From Malaya genurostris (Eukaryota; Arthropoda; Insecta; Diptera; Culicidae): DNA of 64,000 bases. Made by a program: the position numbers and the translations under genes. Positions 1-11,329 of the stretch are shown here, in pieces; position 1 is the stretch's first letter; each line of letters begins with the position of its first letter. Location of the stretch: the NCBI RefSeq assembly GCF_030247185.1, contig NC_080572.1, positions 85,820,435-85,884,434 on the forward strand, in the 5' to 3' direction. The notes beneath the pieces were generated by a model that was given only the letters and a program-made list of their open reading frames with translations, was not told the origin of the DNA and made no database searches.

Positions 1-188
1 AGCAATGAAAACCTATCTTCAGCCCAGCTCCGCTTTTACGTATTATTGGGCCCCGGGGCAAGATTTTTTGTGTGTACCCCTAGCTTTCTGAATGTCTTTT
101 TTTCTACTCGGTTGATCCTGTCCGGGGCCCCTTAAGACCGTGGGCCAGGGCCACTTGCCCCCACTGCTCCTATGTAAAAGCGGCCCTG
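1..188. mobile_element. End of a hAT-like element (partial)
   Basis: Read on the minus strand, the segment begins at 188 with CAGGGCCGC, a terminus typical of hAT-type elements, and continues as GC-rich sequence with GGGCCCCGG palindromes near 47-60 and 121-135. It starts only 14 bp beyond the THOC5 stop codon, so it probably lies in that gene's 3' UTR. The other terminus and the target duplication are outside the window, so the class is only tentative. Confidence 0.4.
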
Positions 189-201
189 CTTCAGTCTGAG
201 T

Positions 202-2467
202 CTAAATTTGCGTAAACACTGAACTGCTTCCGTTAGATGCAATACGAAAAGGGCGTGAGCGTGTACGACCTCGGAACGGTTTGAGGTACGTTTTGTCCTG
301 GGTGAACTCGGCTGGTGTATAAAATGGTCCCTCAGTTTCCAAATAAATGTCAAAACACGACATGGCTCGTTTCAACTGTAGTGACAGGATCGTTTTGGGA
401 TATTTTGGAGCCTGTAAGCTGTTGGTCCAGTACTCCATCTCCTAAACAAACAAAAAAATAAAAAAAAAAATGGCGAAATAATGTATACTGGAATCTACAT
501 GATGAAGAACTGATACTCACCCTTACCGCAGCATTATCCTCAGCCGAGTGTTTTCCATTCCAATTCAACGAAAGAGACCACAACGATGAGCTGGCCGGGA
601 AATCACACGGAACACAAATGTAACATTCTAACTTGGCTGAACCACGAGTGATGATCGCACGAAAATATAGCTCATTTCCGTTAAAATTATTGTTTTGCTC
701 GACGAATTTCGATGCAACATTTGATGCGACATACTCTGCGTATGATATTGCAGTCCATTGAACCAGTGTACTGGAAATACGGATTGGATTATTATGTTCG
801 GTGTTGATGGACATATCCAATGTGCCAGTTTCTAGCTCGTGAATCTGTTGGTACAGTCGAAGCCTCGCGTCCCATCGGGTACGAATTGCTTTAATAATCG
901 TTGGGATTGTCTTCTGCCATTTGTCACTTGCAGCCAAAAATTTTTCTCCTGAATCAACAAACTCTATTCCGCACAACTCTTGTGCCCATTTATATGGCTT
1001 TCCAAGATCCTTTTCCTTCAACATTGGTAAAAATTTGTCCATACTTATTCCAACTTCCTGCAGTTGAAATTTAGTTTTTGGATTTGGGCTACATTCTCCG
1101 TTATCATCAGGGAACAACTCGTTTAGTATGTTTTCTTGCGACATAACATCACCGGCAGCCACTCCTGCTACTTCAAAGTTGATTAACGAGCACTTCACTG
1201 TTACGAAGCCTGCATTCGGAAGATACTGGAACATAAGCGCTAGGGACTGTTTGCCTTCCTTACTTTTGATCGTAACGGTTACGCTGAGGGGATGTGGCTT
1301 GATTAAAGCTTTGCGTTTCTGTTTCATAGGATCCTGCTGTTTGCTCGACTTTCGACGATTGTAACTTCCCCTCGTTTCTCGATCTGTTTCCGCATCTTCA
1401 TCAGAATCACAGTCTAGATTGCCAGTTAACTCCACTTGTCGAGCTTCGTCTTCATCACCCTGAACAGACGTTGAGAGATATTGATCTGAAACAGGAACCC
1501 TTGTATTAATATTCTCAAAAATATATATTACTTTGTTTACCACAAGCTTCTCCGTATGCTGAAACGTTTGCGTACATCATGTACAACGGTTGTACAAGTA
1601 ATCGAACCGTCTTCTGAATTTCCCAACCCTTCTCAATGGGCATATCTAAGGCTTCCTGCAACGGACGTGTCGCTGCCAATAAGTCCTTAAGTCTGGGAGC
1701 TAATGAATCTAACCGTTCCGTCTTGGATATGATCTCTTCCGCCACTTTTGCCTTCGAAGCATGTAATTCTTTGCATAGAGCATCCAGTTCCTTTCGTTGG
1801 TGTAATTCCCATTCAAGTCTTGCGATCCGGCGTGCATGTTCGTCGGTTTTCGTCTTCTCAGGACGTGAAATCGACTCCGGTGCTGCACTGTAGAACTCGT
1901 CAACAGAAACAAGTTCAATTTCTTCATCCTGACTCTTGAAGAGGTAGCATCGCTGCACTTCTTTTCTCAAGTGTTCCGCCTCGTATAGCAAATTTTGCAA
2001 CTGCAGTCGGTTGCTATCAACTCTCAGCTTTTCCTTGTGCAGTGCTTCTTTACCGTCACGAATTCGAACTTTATCTAACCGATTTAACTTTTTCAAAGTG
2101 ACAAATGCAAGCGAGCCTTCGATTCTTTTTTCAGCCATTTTTGCTTTCGACTCATCAGAATTATCTTTTTTTAACAGAGCTATTTCATCGAAAAGTTTTC
2201 TTAATTCATCACATGTACTATGAAATAATTGTGCATCTTTATCTGGTGATCGTTTCGCCGCTTCTTTTTCCTCAAAAGCAATTGTGTTCTGTGCCGGAAT
2301 AAAAAGCAAAACAATGAAATTTGGATCAAACACTAGCCAGCTTTCTGACTTACCAGGTACAGATCTTCCTTCGAGAGTTTAGGCGGTGATGAGGATTCAT
2401 TTGCAGATGTTTTTCTACGCTTTTTGTCACTTACTTCACGTTCGTTCGATTCCGTTTTGTTAACCAT
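202..2467 (-). CDS. THOC5: THO complex subunit 5 (THOC5), 4 exons
   Basis: THOC5 is a subunit of the nuclear THO/TREX complex, which couples transcription and splicing to mRNA export. Four exons fit GT-AG introns in phase: 2467-2354, 2288-1541, 1485-521 and 441-202, giving 688 residues, close to the vertebrate length. The N terminus (about residues 1-35) is basic and serine-rich, like a nuclear localisation tract. Exon 2 codes for the coiled-coil FMIP core, including the hallmark block around KSQDEEIELVSVDEFY, then an ARLEWELHQRKEL stretch and YANVSAYGEACG. Exon 3 starts with an acidic, arginine-containing linker and then the C-terminal folded domain. ATG 2467 is the first Met of the open frame. 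Introns are 65, 55 and 79 bp. The family call rests on recognised conserved blocks; a hAT-like terminus lies just past the stop. Confidence 0.93.
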
Positions 2468-4392
2468 TTTGATGTTAATAAACCAAGAATAGGAGAATAA
2501 AAAATCAAGCAGACTATCCCGACTATCCTTCTATAAGAATTACAAAAAAGTAATGTTTCCAATGCAATAAAAGATTACGATCATTAATTGCATTGGATAC
2601 GCACGTTTTGTTTTCCAAGAATCGTTCCTGAAGGGAACTATACACAGAGATGCCATTCAGGTAAAATTAGTGTAAAATGGGTCAAATTTTCACATCGAGT
2701 GAAATTTTCGATACGACGAAAGTAAAATTTCGTACAAGGGACAAATCACTCTAAACTTTGTCTGAACTTTCACAAGATTTAGCGAGTTTAGAATTTTGTT
2801 GAGGGACTGTGTGAGAATACCGGGTTCAAGAAAGTTTAGAAGGGATTACGCGGATTGGCGAGTTTGAAAAAGTTTTAGCAAAAATGAAACAGGTTTGACA
2901 CTATGAGTAAATTTTTCTAAAAATAAATTTTCGTGGAGCACTAGTTCCACCTATATTGAACTGCGCGAACTATCTAATATCGGTTAACCTCTTGTGTTAT
3001 GAAAAATATAATATATAATATATTGATAATATATTTAACTTTTTTAGGTATGGTTGAAGGCAACAATTTATTTTTTAACGTTGGTCAGAAAAATTTGCTT
3101 TTTAGATACGTGAAACTGTGACTATTGGTTTGTTGAATATAATTAGCTGTAATGTTTATACTTTTTATTTAGTTTTTGCACGGAATGTTTAAAAAGTTCC
3201 TATTTTTAATTGCGTTGATAATTTTCACTCGAAATTAAGTGGCGGCAGGTCATAAGCAAGTAAATATCGTTACAAAACATGAGTTCGATTTTGTATGGCG
3301 TTGGAAGTTGAGGAGTAGACATAGTTATGTATTTGTATTTGGTAATATGTATTAAGTCTGTACCCTGTATGAAATCTGCATGGACGTATACAAATCAGTA
3401 CATTACAGTTCGTCGAGTACGCAAAATGTCTGTGTGTGTATGTGCGTATGTGTGTATGTAACGTTTTCTTCCACTAACTTTTCTCGGAGATGGCTGAACC
3501 GATTTTCACGAACTTAGATTCAAATGAAAGGTCTTGTGGTCCCATACAAAGTTCTTGAATATTATTTGGATCCGACTTCCGGTTCCGGAGTTATGGGGTA
3601 AAATGTTAAAAATATTGAAATATGTTTTCTAACTTTTCTCATAGCTGGCGCGACCGATTTTCACAAATTTATGCTCAAATGAAAGATCCTGTGGTCCCAT
3701 ACGTAATTCTTGAATTTCATCCGGATCCGACTCTCGGATCCGGTAATATAGGGTAAAGAGTGTTAAAAATTGTATACAAAAAAAAACGAAAAAAATTTCT
3801 AAATCGACCTCAAATCTTCTCCAATTGATAATTTTTATCAGTAGACGGTCAAACAAACCGATTTCGGTTATTCTTTTAAGAATCGAAGAAAATTATTTTG
3901 AACAATGCCACAGTATTATATATGATACTATGATTGATATGAGAAAGACATTACACCACTAGGTAGATTAAACAATAAAACAATTGATTCACAATTAGAT
4001 ATATGGGTTACAATACATTTTAATGTATCTTGACAAGATTTTTTTCATTTCCTACGATTCAATATATTGTTCATACGATTCTACAATTGAATTTATTGTA
4101 CACGTGGTGTTTCAAACAATGTGCAAACTGTACATTTTATTGTTTTCCTAGTAAACATGTATGAGAAAATTTCATGATTTGAATTGTTACGATACTGAAC
4201 AACCTATACATTCTATTGTTAAAAGCATTTTCACAATTGAGTAAATAGTGTGTAACAATACATTAAAATATTTTTCAATGGCCAAAGCAAAATTGTGGCA
4301 GGTTTTGTAACAGCAAATCGTATTGTTTTTCTACAATATTTTTTATTCGGGAAGCTGTTCTAACTATCAATAAAACAATGTCTTCTAATTCA
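2468..4392. repeat. Spacer with dispersed repeats (two families)
   Basis: No gene is visible. About 2895-3412 is a diverged copy of a sequence also present at about 45135-45541 (shared block ACTAGTTCCACCTATATTG, then AATTAAGTGG and GCATGGACGTATACAAATCA). About 3420-3965 belongs to a second family: a short GT-rich run, two degenerate copies of a block around GATTTTCACGAACTTAGATTC and GGATCCGACTTCCGG (3480-3600 and 3640-3755), and the end CATTACACCACTAGGT near 3950. Related pieces occur at 40435-40480, 53090-53300, 53640-53700 and 60330-60950. These look like decayed retroelement 3' ends. The remainder, 3970-4392, is AT-rich without structure I recognise. Confidence 0.55.
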
Positions 4393-4396
4393 GCTG

Positions 4397-5535
4397 TGTT
4401 ACCGTCGAGGCACAGAGCTCATATGGATAAATTAACTTAATTATTGTTATTGGTTAAATGTATATTGATATTAAAAATTGTAAAAAAATATATATATAGT
4501 TTAAGCTAGGATAAAATAAAATATAAATGTTACTGTATAGACACACCAATAAATGTTAAAATTCTAGTACGTAATATATCAACATCACACACTATACACT
4601 ATACACTATATCCTCTACTGACGCTGCTACCAAAAGAGAATATTGTTGTCGCGATAGATAGTACAAGGAAGGAAAGGAGAAGAAAAAAGGAATAGAGGTA
4701 GAGCTACTGGGTCGATAGAAGTCGAAAGGTCTTTCCGTTTTAAGATTTCTACTGAGAAACACGTCTAAGTATAAAAGTAAAAGTAGAGCCTCGAAATAAG
4801 CAAAGTGAGCAAACCGAATTGCCATAAAAATTGGATTACGGTTCAAAAGCGTCGAATCAGGACCCGTCATATTTGATAGCTCGATAACTCGTCTGTTAAG
4901 GAGCAAACCAAGCGAATATTAAGCCTGTAGGATACCGAGACGACCCGAGAACAACCACGTGTTGGTCGGAGGACCTAGATTGGTCGTGGTTCCAGTTCAC
5001 CATGTCAAACTAACCGCCAATCCATGATACTTGGGGCGGTCAAATCTCTACGAGAGTAGGCCTCCCGCCAGTCGTTCGGATCATCGCCCCACCTGCTGAG
5101 AATTGGAACGGAAACCCCCTAGACTGAGAACACTCAACCTGTAAGGCGGAGATAACCTCTCCTTGAACAGCAACACGATCCCCCGGACATCATCACTATC
5201 AGCGTGAGCACATTCATCAAAAAGCACGACATTTGCTTCCAGATCGGAGTAAGCAGCATCAGTGTCACCTGCCGGCCGGCCAACCTTACACCATACACGA
5301 ATCAGATATGTACACACGAGGTAAAATAAATCTGTCTATTAAAGAAAATCTGTGTTTTTGAACATTTTGATCAGCTGATCCTTGTGAAAGCCGACTCTGA
5401 GAGCGAGAGCGCTACCCATAGCCTAGCTAGTCGCCGTAAAAGAGGTTATTGTAGAACCCACCCTCATTAGATCTCCGTGGCTGTGACCAGAGATCGAGGT
5501 TTATCACGAGTCATCCCTCCGATGGCAGAGTAACA
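4397..5535 (+). repeat. 5' LTR
   Basis: Direct repeat of 12102-13240, 1139 bp, starting TGTTACCG and ending GAGTAACA. Differences from the 3' LTR that I see: T/C near 4530, A/G near 4799, and T/G near 5096. It contains a tract of TATATA near 4490 and AATAAA-like signals near 4515 and 4551. Reading frames inside it are repeated in the other LTR and are not genes. Confidence 0.95.
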
Positions 5536-5538
5536 AAA

Positions 5539-5549
5539 TGGCGCCCAAC
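5539..5549 (+). other. Primer binding site (tRNA-Lys type)
   Basis: TGGCGCCCAAC begins three bases after the 5' LTR. TGGCGCCCAA is complementary to the 3' end expected for tRNA-Lys, the primer known for gypsy-type elements. The match past the first 11 bases is weak. Confidence 0.8.
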
Positions 5550-5975
5550 TAAAAGTTTTGCTGATCAAGAGTTCAACAATACATACAATTGAGAAAAAAT
5601 GGAGTGAAATAGGAGTTAGGGAACCTTTCAAAAAGCTCAAATAGTAGGAGTGAAGTGCGGAGCTGGTAACACGAGATTGACTTTGGTTAAAATATAGTAA
5701 AGTACAATTTACTAGAAATCAGTCTACTAGTGCGCGTACGCTCGCAAAAGGGGGCAAGTTTTCAAGTGATCATACCAAATAGCAAGAGTTTTTCGGATTA
5801 AAAATAACATAATTTTTGTTTGGCGGGTCTTGATTCGACATACACATCTGAACAGTAAATTGTTAATCAGAGACGAGTTTACTTAAAAATCACAATTTTC
5901 CCTTAAGCAACCGGAGTCACCCTATAGTTCATTCATACTTACGTTTCGTATACAGCACAGTACAATAAAAGCACA

Positions 5976-8123
5976 ATGATTTTGCAAACGCTTTACAGAA
6001 ACTTAGATGTGTCGCACCTCTCCATTCAAGAGGTGGAGCACGAACTTGCGATTCGGAACGTACCGTTCGTCATGGACGAACATGAAAGCATAAAAAGACG
6101 AAAGTTAAAAGATGAGATGAAGATTGAGGGGGAGACGGAAAGATTTGGAGTTTCACCTAGTCGGAGAGGGGTGAAAGAAGAGATAGCCATCATTAGTCCA
6201 GCATTGACGGTTATTGGTGGTTTGCTTGACAACCCCAAGGCTGACATCCGTCAACGTTTAAAGCTAAAAACACGTTTAATTCATTACCGCGTGCGAATTT
6301 TCTTGTTGACAAAATCGTCGGGAGCTCATAAGTATGTGAAAGAGATTGAAAGCTTAGGGAAACATGCAAACGGTATTTTTCAGAAACATTTTCCTGCTCT
6401 GAATGGGGCAGAAACAGAAATGTCAGCACCAAAACCTTTGGAGGCTGATATTTCTATGGCATTAGATGAAGTTCGAACTGAAATAGAAATACTGAATGAA
6501 ACATTATCAGGAAAAGAGAAAGATGAACGATTGTTATTAGCGGAAGCATCAGGAGGGGTAGAAAAAAGTACTTTAGAAATGAAGAAATTGGAAATGCAAT
6601 CCTCGATAGAGAGATCGCAAGAAGTAATGAATGTTTTGAGTGAGTTTGAAAATGGAAAGAGAGAAGGTGCTACTGATTTGATCAAATTATTTAAAGACTT
6701 CGTTGTTCAAACGACAGAACAACAACAAGAAATGAGGAAAAGAGAGATAGCGTTAGAAGAAAAAAGAATAGCAGAAGCCGAAGAGAATATAAAAAGGAAA
6801 AAACGGTTGGAAATACTATTGAGTAATTTGAATAAAAAAAGCAAAGCCGAGACAAGTTCTCAGAACTCATCTAAGATTAAAGGGGGCCTTAGACAGAAAT
6901 TCTCATCGGAGAGTCAAAGTGAACACAGTTTAGGGCAAGCATCTGGTACAAGCACGAGTGAATCAAGAAATTATAAAAAAGATAACCAAAGAGATAAGAG
7001 AAAAAGAAAGAGAGATCAAAAAGCAAGGTTGATTGGGAGAAACAAAGGAAAGATACGACGTAATGTGAGCTCTTCAACGACATCGTTAGATAGCTCCTGG
7101 CGCTCTGAAAGCTCGGGCAATCACAGTGATAGCACCGAAAACTCGGAAGACGCGAGGAAGGGTAAAAGAATAAATAAACAGTGCAGAAAATATAGGAGGA
7201 AGGAAAAATTGAAACGAATTCCAGTATCAGAATGGAAAATTAAGTATGATGGGAGATATCAAGGTCGGCGTCTAGCAGAATTTTTAAAGGAAATAAAAAT
7301 GAGATGCAATGCTGAAGAAATTTCAGATCGCGAATTGTTTCGCAGCGCAATACATTTGTTTGCGGGTCGCGCTAAAGATTGGTTCATAGATGGGTTTGAA
7401 AATCGGGAATTTAGGTCCTGGCCCGAGCTAAAACGCGAACTAAAACGGGAATTTTTACCACCCGATTTAGATTTTCAAATTGAGATACAAGCCACCGCGC
7501 GGCGGCAAACTCGTGGGGAAAAATTTGTGGATTATTTCCATGAAATGCAAAAACTTTTTCAGTCAATGACAAGACCTATTTCGGAACGTCGGCGATTCGA
7601 AATAATTTGGCGGAATATGCGATTTGATTATAAAAATGCTATGACAGGCGCAGGAATAAAAAATCTTTCAAAATTAAAAAAATATGGGAGAATTATTGAC
7701 GAAAACAACTGGAGTATGTTTCACAAAGCTTCCGAGACTCCGATCCGTCCTAGAATAAATCAGGTCAGCGAGATTTCGTCGGGCAACACATTAAAACCAA
7801 AGCAAGATAATAACAATATAAAGAACAAATCTAAAAATGAGAAAAATGAGCGACATCATTCTCAAGAATCAAAGGAGGGGAGAAAGGGAAAACATGAAGA
7901 GGCATTAGATCCAATGGAAGGTTCAGCGAAAGGCACGTTGCAAGCCCTGGTTGACAACTATCAGCGACCACCAATTGGCACTTGCTATAACTGCAAGAAA
8001 AGTGGGCATCATTATGTAGAATGTCCCGAACACAGGAAAAAGTTTTGTCGAGTTTGTGGTTTCGCCGAAGTTCTGACACATTGCTGTCCGTTTTGCCAAA
8101 AAAACGAGAAGAATTCAACCTGA
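5976..8123 (+). CDS. gag: Gag polyprotein of the Ty3/gypsy element
   Basis: 715-residue structural polyprotein that would form the particle and bind element RNA. The first third is a highly charged, coiled-coil-like region; residues about 290-400 are a basic, serine-rich low-complexity stretch; residues about 415-530 match the retrotransposon gag fold (RLAEFLKEIKMR... LFAGRAKDWF... WPELKRELKREFLP). Near the C terminus is a CCHC zinc knuckle, C-x2-C-x4-H-x4-C starting CYNCKKSGH, followed by a second cysteine-rich module of less regular spacing (CRVCGF... CCPFC). ATG 5976 follows ACA and is the first Met of the frame, about 430 bp after the primer site. The last codons hold a -1 frameshift heptamer, and the stop lies in the following hairpin, so a fraction of ribosomes should continue into pol. 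Confidence 0.92.
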   Translation: MILQTLYRNLDVSHLSIQEVEHELAIRNVPFVMDEHESIKRRKLKDEMKIEGETERFGVSPSRRGVKEEIAIISPALTVIGGLLDNPKADIRQRLKLKTRLIHYRVRIFLLTKSSGAHKYVKEIESLGKHANGIFQKHFPALNGAETEMSAPKPLEADISMALDEVRTEIEILNETLSGKEKDERLLLAEASGGVEKSTLEMKKLEMQSSIERSQEVMNVLSEFENGKREGATDLIKLFKDFVVQTTEQQQEMRKREIALEEKRIAEAEENIKRKKRLEILLSNLNKKSKAETSSQNSSKIKGGLRQKFSSESQSEHSLGQASGTSTSESRNYKKDNQRDKRKRKRDQKARLIGRNKGKIRRNVSSSTTSLDSSWRSESSGNHSDSTENSEDARKGKRINKQCRKYRRKEKLKRIPVSEWKIKYDGRYQGRRLAEFLKEIKMRCNAEEISDRELFRSAIHLFAGRAKDWFIDGFENREFRSWPELKRELKREFLPPDLDFQIEIQATARRQTRGEKFVDYFHEMQKLFQSMTRPISERRRFEIIWRNMRFDYKNAMTGAGIKNLSKLKKYGRIIDENNWSMFHKASETPIRPRINQVSEISSGNTLKPKQDNNNIKNKSKNEKNERHHSQESKEGRKGKHEEALDPMEGSAKGTLQALVDNYQRPPIGTCYNCKKSGHHYVECPEHRKKFCRVCGFAEVLTHCCPFCQKNEKNST

Positions 8124-8138
8124 GAAGGCAGGTTGAAT
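8099..8138 (+). promoter_or_regulatory. Programmed -1 ribosomal frameshift signal (gag-pol)
   Basis: The heptamer AAAAAAC (8099-8105) is read as A AAA AAC in the gag frame, the canonical X XXY YYZ arrangement. After a 7-nt spacer a perfect 10-bp stem forms between 8113-8122 (ATTCAACCTG) and 8129-8138 (CAGGTTGAAT) with a 6-nt loop. The gag TGA (8121-8123) lies in the top of the stem. Pol lies in the -1 frame, exactly the shift such a signal produces. Direct observation; activity is inferred. Confidence 0.88.
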
Positions 8139-11100
8139 CTCCATTAACAAAACCTTCTAATTCGGAAAATATACCGAACGATTTGATAGCAAATGGTTTT
8201 GAACCAGTCCATGAAGAGGAATACTATTCCGACATGGATATAGAGGAGATTTTTTTAAAACTAGGCTCAGATAACCGACCATTTGCTAAAGTTTATATAA
8301 TGGGCAAAGAAATTATTGGTCTTTTAGATAGCGGGGCTCAAAGAACAGTACTTGGAGTAGGCTGCAGAAAACTGATTAAATCATTGAAATTGAAAATTTT
8401 TCCTACCGATGTGTTGGTTAAAACGGCTTCAGGTGCATCAATAGTTGTTGAAGGGTATGTTCACTTACCAGTTACCTTCAATAATGAAAATAAAATCATC
8501 CCTGCTCTTGTTGCACCTAATTTGAAACGAAGATTGATTTTAGGGTACGGGGATTTTTGGAGAGCGTTTCAAATTCAACCAACCGTTGAAAAAAACCGAG
8601 AAACGAATAGCGATATTTTAAGCAAGGAAGAGGAGTGTAGAGTTGAGGAAATAAAGGCAGGAATAGAAGAAGAAGAAAATTTTAAGCTCACCAGAAAAAA
8701 ACTTGAGAAAGTGAAAACTCAGTTCAAAGTAGCTTTAGAGGGAGAAGTACTTGATGTTACCCCTCTTATTTCGCACAAAATTGAGCTGCAGGAAGAGTTC
8801 AACAATTTTCCTCCGGTGAGAATCAATCCGTACCCAACATCACCGGAGATGCAGAAAAAAATCAATTGCGAATTGGACAAAATGCTCAGTCAAAAGGTAA
8901 TTGAACCGAGCAGAAGCGATTGGTCCCTCAGCACAGTACCGGTGATGAAACCGACGGGTGAAGTTCGATTGTGCTTAGATGCACGACGGTTAAACGAACG
9001 ATCTCGGAGAGACGCTTACCCTCTACCACACCAGGACCGTATATTAAGTCGACTGGGAGCGAGCCGATATTTGTCAACAATTGATTTAACAAAGGCATTT
9101 TTACAAATACCACTCGATCCTAGCTCGCGGAGATATACGGCGTTTTCGGTGCTGGGCAGAGGGTTGTTTCAGTTCACCCGACTCCCGTTTGGTCTGGTAA
9201 ACAGTCCGGCAACCTTATCACGACTGATGGACCAAGTTTTGGGATACGGTGAGCTGGAACCGAATGTGTTCGTGTACCTCGACGATATCGTTGTCGTGAG
9301 CGAAACATTCGAAGCACATCTCCGAGCCTTATCAGAAGTGGCAACTCGACTGAAGTGGGCAAATTTATCGATTAACCTTGATAAATCGAAGTTTTGCGTG
9401 AGCGAACTCCCCTACCTCGGGTATATCCTCTCTCCGGAGGGATTGCGCCCTAACCCCGAAAGAGTGGAGGCCATAGTGAACTATGAGCGCCCCGCGTCAC
9501 TGAGATCACTTCGCCGCTTCTTGGGGATGGCGAACTATTATAGACGCTTTATCCCCAGTTTCAGTAAACTGTCCGCTCCACTAACCGATTTACTTCGAAA
9601 AAAACCAAAGAAACTATCATGGAATCCGGCAGCCGAAGAAGCCTTTATCAAACTGAAAGATAGTCTGATAGCAGCACCCGTACTAGCAAACCCAAACTTT
9701 AGCTTACCCTTTCAAGTTCAGACCGATGCGAGTGATAGTGCTATAGCAGCTATTCTGACACAGCAGCATGAAAAGAGAGAGAAAATAGTAGCATATTTCT
9801 CACAAAAACTCTCTCCGGCTCAGCAGGCCTATGCAGCTTCGGAAAAAGAGGGACTAGCTGTGTTGGCAGCCATTGAAAAATTTCGTCCTTTCATTGAAGG
9901 AACTCGCTTTATTGTGATTACCGATGCGTCCGCTCTTACTCATATTATGAAAGGTAAGTGGCGCACTTCATCTAGGCTTAGCCGATGGAGCATTGAATTG
10001 CAGGGGTATGACTTCGAAATCCGACATAGGCGTGGAAAGGACAATGTTATCCCCGACGCATTATCGCGCTCGGTTGACACAGATGAACTGAAAACGGAAA
10101 CGGACGGTTGGTACTATGAAAAATATAATAAAGTACTTGCGTCTCCAGATGAGCATATGGATTATAAAGTGGAAGAGGGCAAGTTGTACAGATTTATACC
10201 AACGAAAACAGAAGTGTTGGATTATCGCTTCGAATGGAAGCTATGTGTTCCGGAGAAAGCGCGAGCCGATATTCTCCGAAGAGAGCACGACGAAGCCTTC
10301 CATATCGGTTACGAAAAGCTGATAGACAAAATCCGAACGAGGTATTATTGGCCGAAGATGAGAATCTCGGCTCGTAAACACGTTGAACAATGCCGAATCT
10401 GTAAAGAATGCAAACCGTCGAATACGTCTCAGCACCCTCCAATGGGAAACCCTCGTCTGGCCAACAAACCGTTCCAAATATTAGCGATCGATTTTATTCA
10501 ATCATTACCTAGGTCCAAAGCAGGAAATATGCATTTGCTTGTGCTATTAGATCTGTTTTCGAAATGGACTCTTTTGATCCCGGTGAAAAAGATCGCTACT
10601 CCACTCGTTGTCAGAATTCTTGAAGAACAGTGGTTCCGTCGTTTTTCGGTTCCAGAAATCATCATTAGCGATAACGCATCAACTTTTCTTAGTAAAGATT
10701 TTAAAAAATTCCTTGAGCGTTACCAGGTACGGCACTGGGCCAATTCGAGGCATCACAGCCAGGCCAATCCGGTCGAACGCTTAAACCGAAGTATAAATGC
10801 CTGTATACGAACGTATGTACGAACCGACCAAAGACTTTGGGATACAAAAATTTCCGAGGTAGAACTCGTTATGAATAACACGTCGCATTCGTCTACAGGG
10901 CTCACTCCGTATAAAATATTGTTCGGCCATGAACAGGTATGTAGCGGGGGAGACCATAGGCGAGAAGTTGACACTTCTGATGTTTCTAAAATAGATAGAG
11001 ATGTACAACAATGCAGAGTAGATAAATCTATTTATGATATCGTTAAGAAAAACTTGCAAAAAGCACACGCGAAGGGCTCCAAAGCATATAATCTGCGGTT

Positions 11101-11329
11101 TAGTAGGCCGGCACCAGTTTATCAGGTGGGTGAGCAGGTTTTCAAGCGCAATTTCGTCCAATCTTCAGCGAGTGAGTCCTATAACGCTAAATTGGGGCCG
11201 CTTTACGTTCCTTGTAAGGTTATATCGCGTCGCGGCACTAGCTCTTATGAGTTGGTGGACGAGCAGGGTAAAAACCTGGGCATATTTTCGTCAGCCGATC
11301 TGAAACACGGCATCTCCAAAAAAACATAA
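8102..11329 (+). CDS. pol: Pol polyprotein (PR-RT-RNase H-IN)
   Basis: Replicative enzymes of the element, in the -1 frame relative to gag and most likely made as a fusion by frameshifting; an unspliced start is not apparent (the open frame reaches up to 8021, overlapping gag). Domains in order, residues counted from 8021: aspartic protease with the DSGA motif near 103; reverse transcriptase about 270-460 with LPFGLVNSP and YLDD near 417; RNase H from about 565 with QTDASDSA and later ITDAS; integrase from about 755 with an H-H-C-C zinc finger (HDEAFH... CRICKEC) and the catalytic D, D, E triad (AIDF, SDNAS, NPVERL). The frame is uninterrupted to TAA at 11327-11329. Order and motifs fit Ty3/gypsy. 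Confidence 0.95.
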   Translation, partial: KREEFNLRRQVESPLTKPSNSENIPNDLIANGFEPVHEEEYYSDMDIEEIFLKLGSDNRPFAKVYIMGKEIIGLLDSGAQRTVLGVGCRKLIKSLKLKIFPTDVLVKTASGASIVVEGYVHLPVTFNNENKIIPALVAPNLKRRLILGYGDFWRAFQIQPTVEKNRETNSDILSKEEECRVEEIKAGIEEEENFKLTRKKLEKVKTQFKVALEGEVLDVTPLISHKIELQEEFNNFPPVRINPYPTSPEMQKKINCELDKMLSQKVIEPSRSDWSLSTVPVMKPTGEVRLCLDARRLNERSRRDAYPLPHQDRILSRLGASRYLSTIDLTKAFLQIPLDPSSRRYTAFSVLGRGLFQFTRLPFGLVNSPATLSRLMDQVLGYGELEPNVFVYLDDIVVVSETFEAHLRALSEVATRLKWANLSINLDKSKFCVSELPYLGYILSPEGLRPNPERVEAIVNYERPASLRSLRRFLGMANYYRRFIPSFSKLSAPLTDLLRKKPKKLSWNPAAEEAFIKLKDSLIAAPVLANPNFSLPFQVQTDASDSAIAAILTQQHEKREKIVAYFSQKLSPAQQAYAASEKEGLAVLAAIEKFRPFIEGTRFIVITDASALTHIMKGKWRTSSRLSRWSIELQGYDFEIRHRRGKDNVIPDALSRSVDTDELKTETDGWYYEKYNKVLASPDEHMDYKVEEGKLYRFIPTKTEVLDYRFEWKLCVPEKARADILRREHDEAFHIGYEKLIDKIRTRYYWPKMRISARKHVEQCRICKECKPSNTSQHPPMGNPRLANKPFQILAIDFIQSLPRSKAGNMHLLVLLDLFSKWTLLIPVKKIATPLVVRILEEQWFRRFSVPEIIISDNASTFLSKDFKKFLERYQVRHWANSRHHSQANPVERLNRSINACIRTYVRTDQRLWDTKISEVELVMNNTSHSSTGLTPYKILFGHEQVCSGGDHRREVDTSDVSKIDRDVQQCRVDKSIYDIVKKNLQKAHAKGSKAYNLRFSRPAPVYQVGEQVFKRNFVQSSASESYNAKLGPLYVPCKVISRRGTSSYELVDEQGKNLGIFSSADLKHGISKKT

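Noticed and set aside
4592..5317. Open frames of 104 and 78 codons on the minus strand, repeated exactly at 12297-13022
   Set aside because: They lie within both LTRs, have no domain, and are repeated only because the LTRs are.
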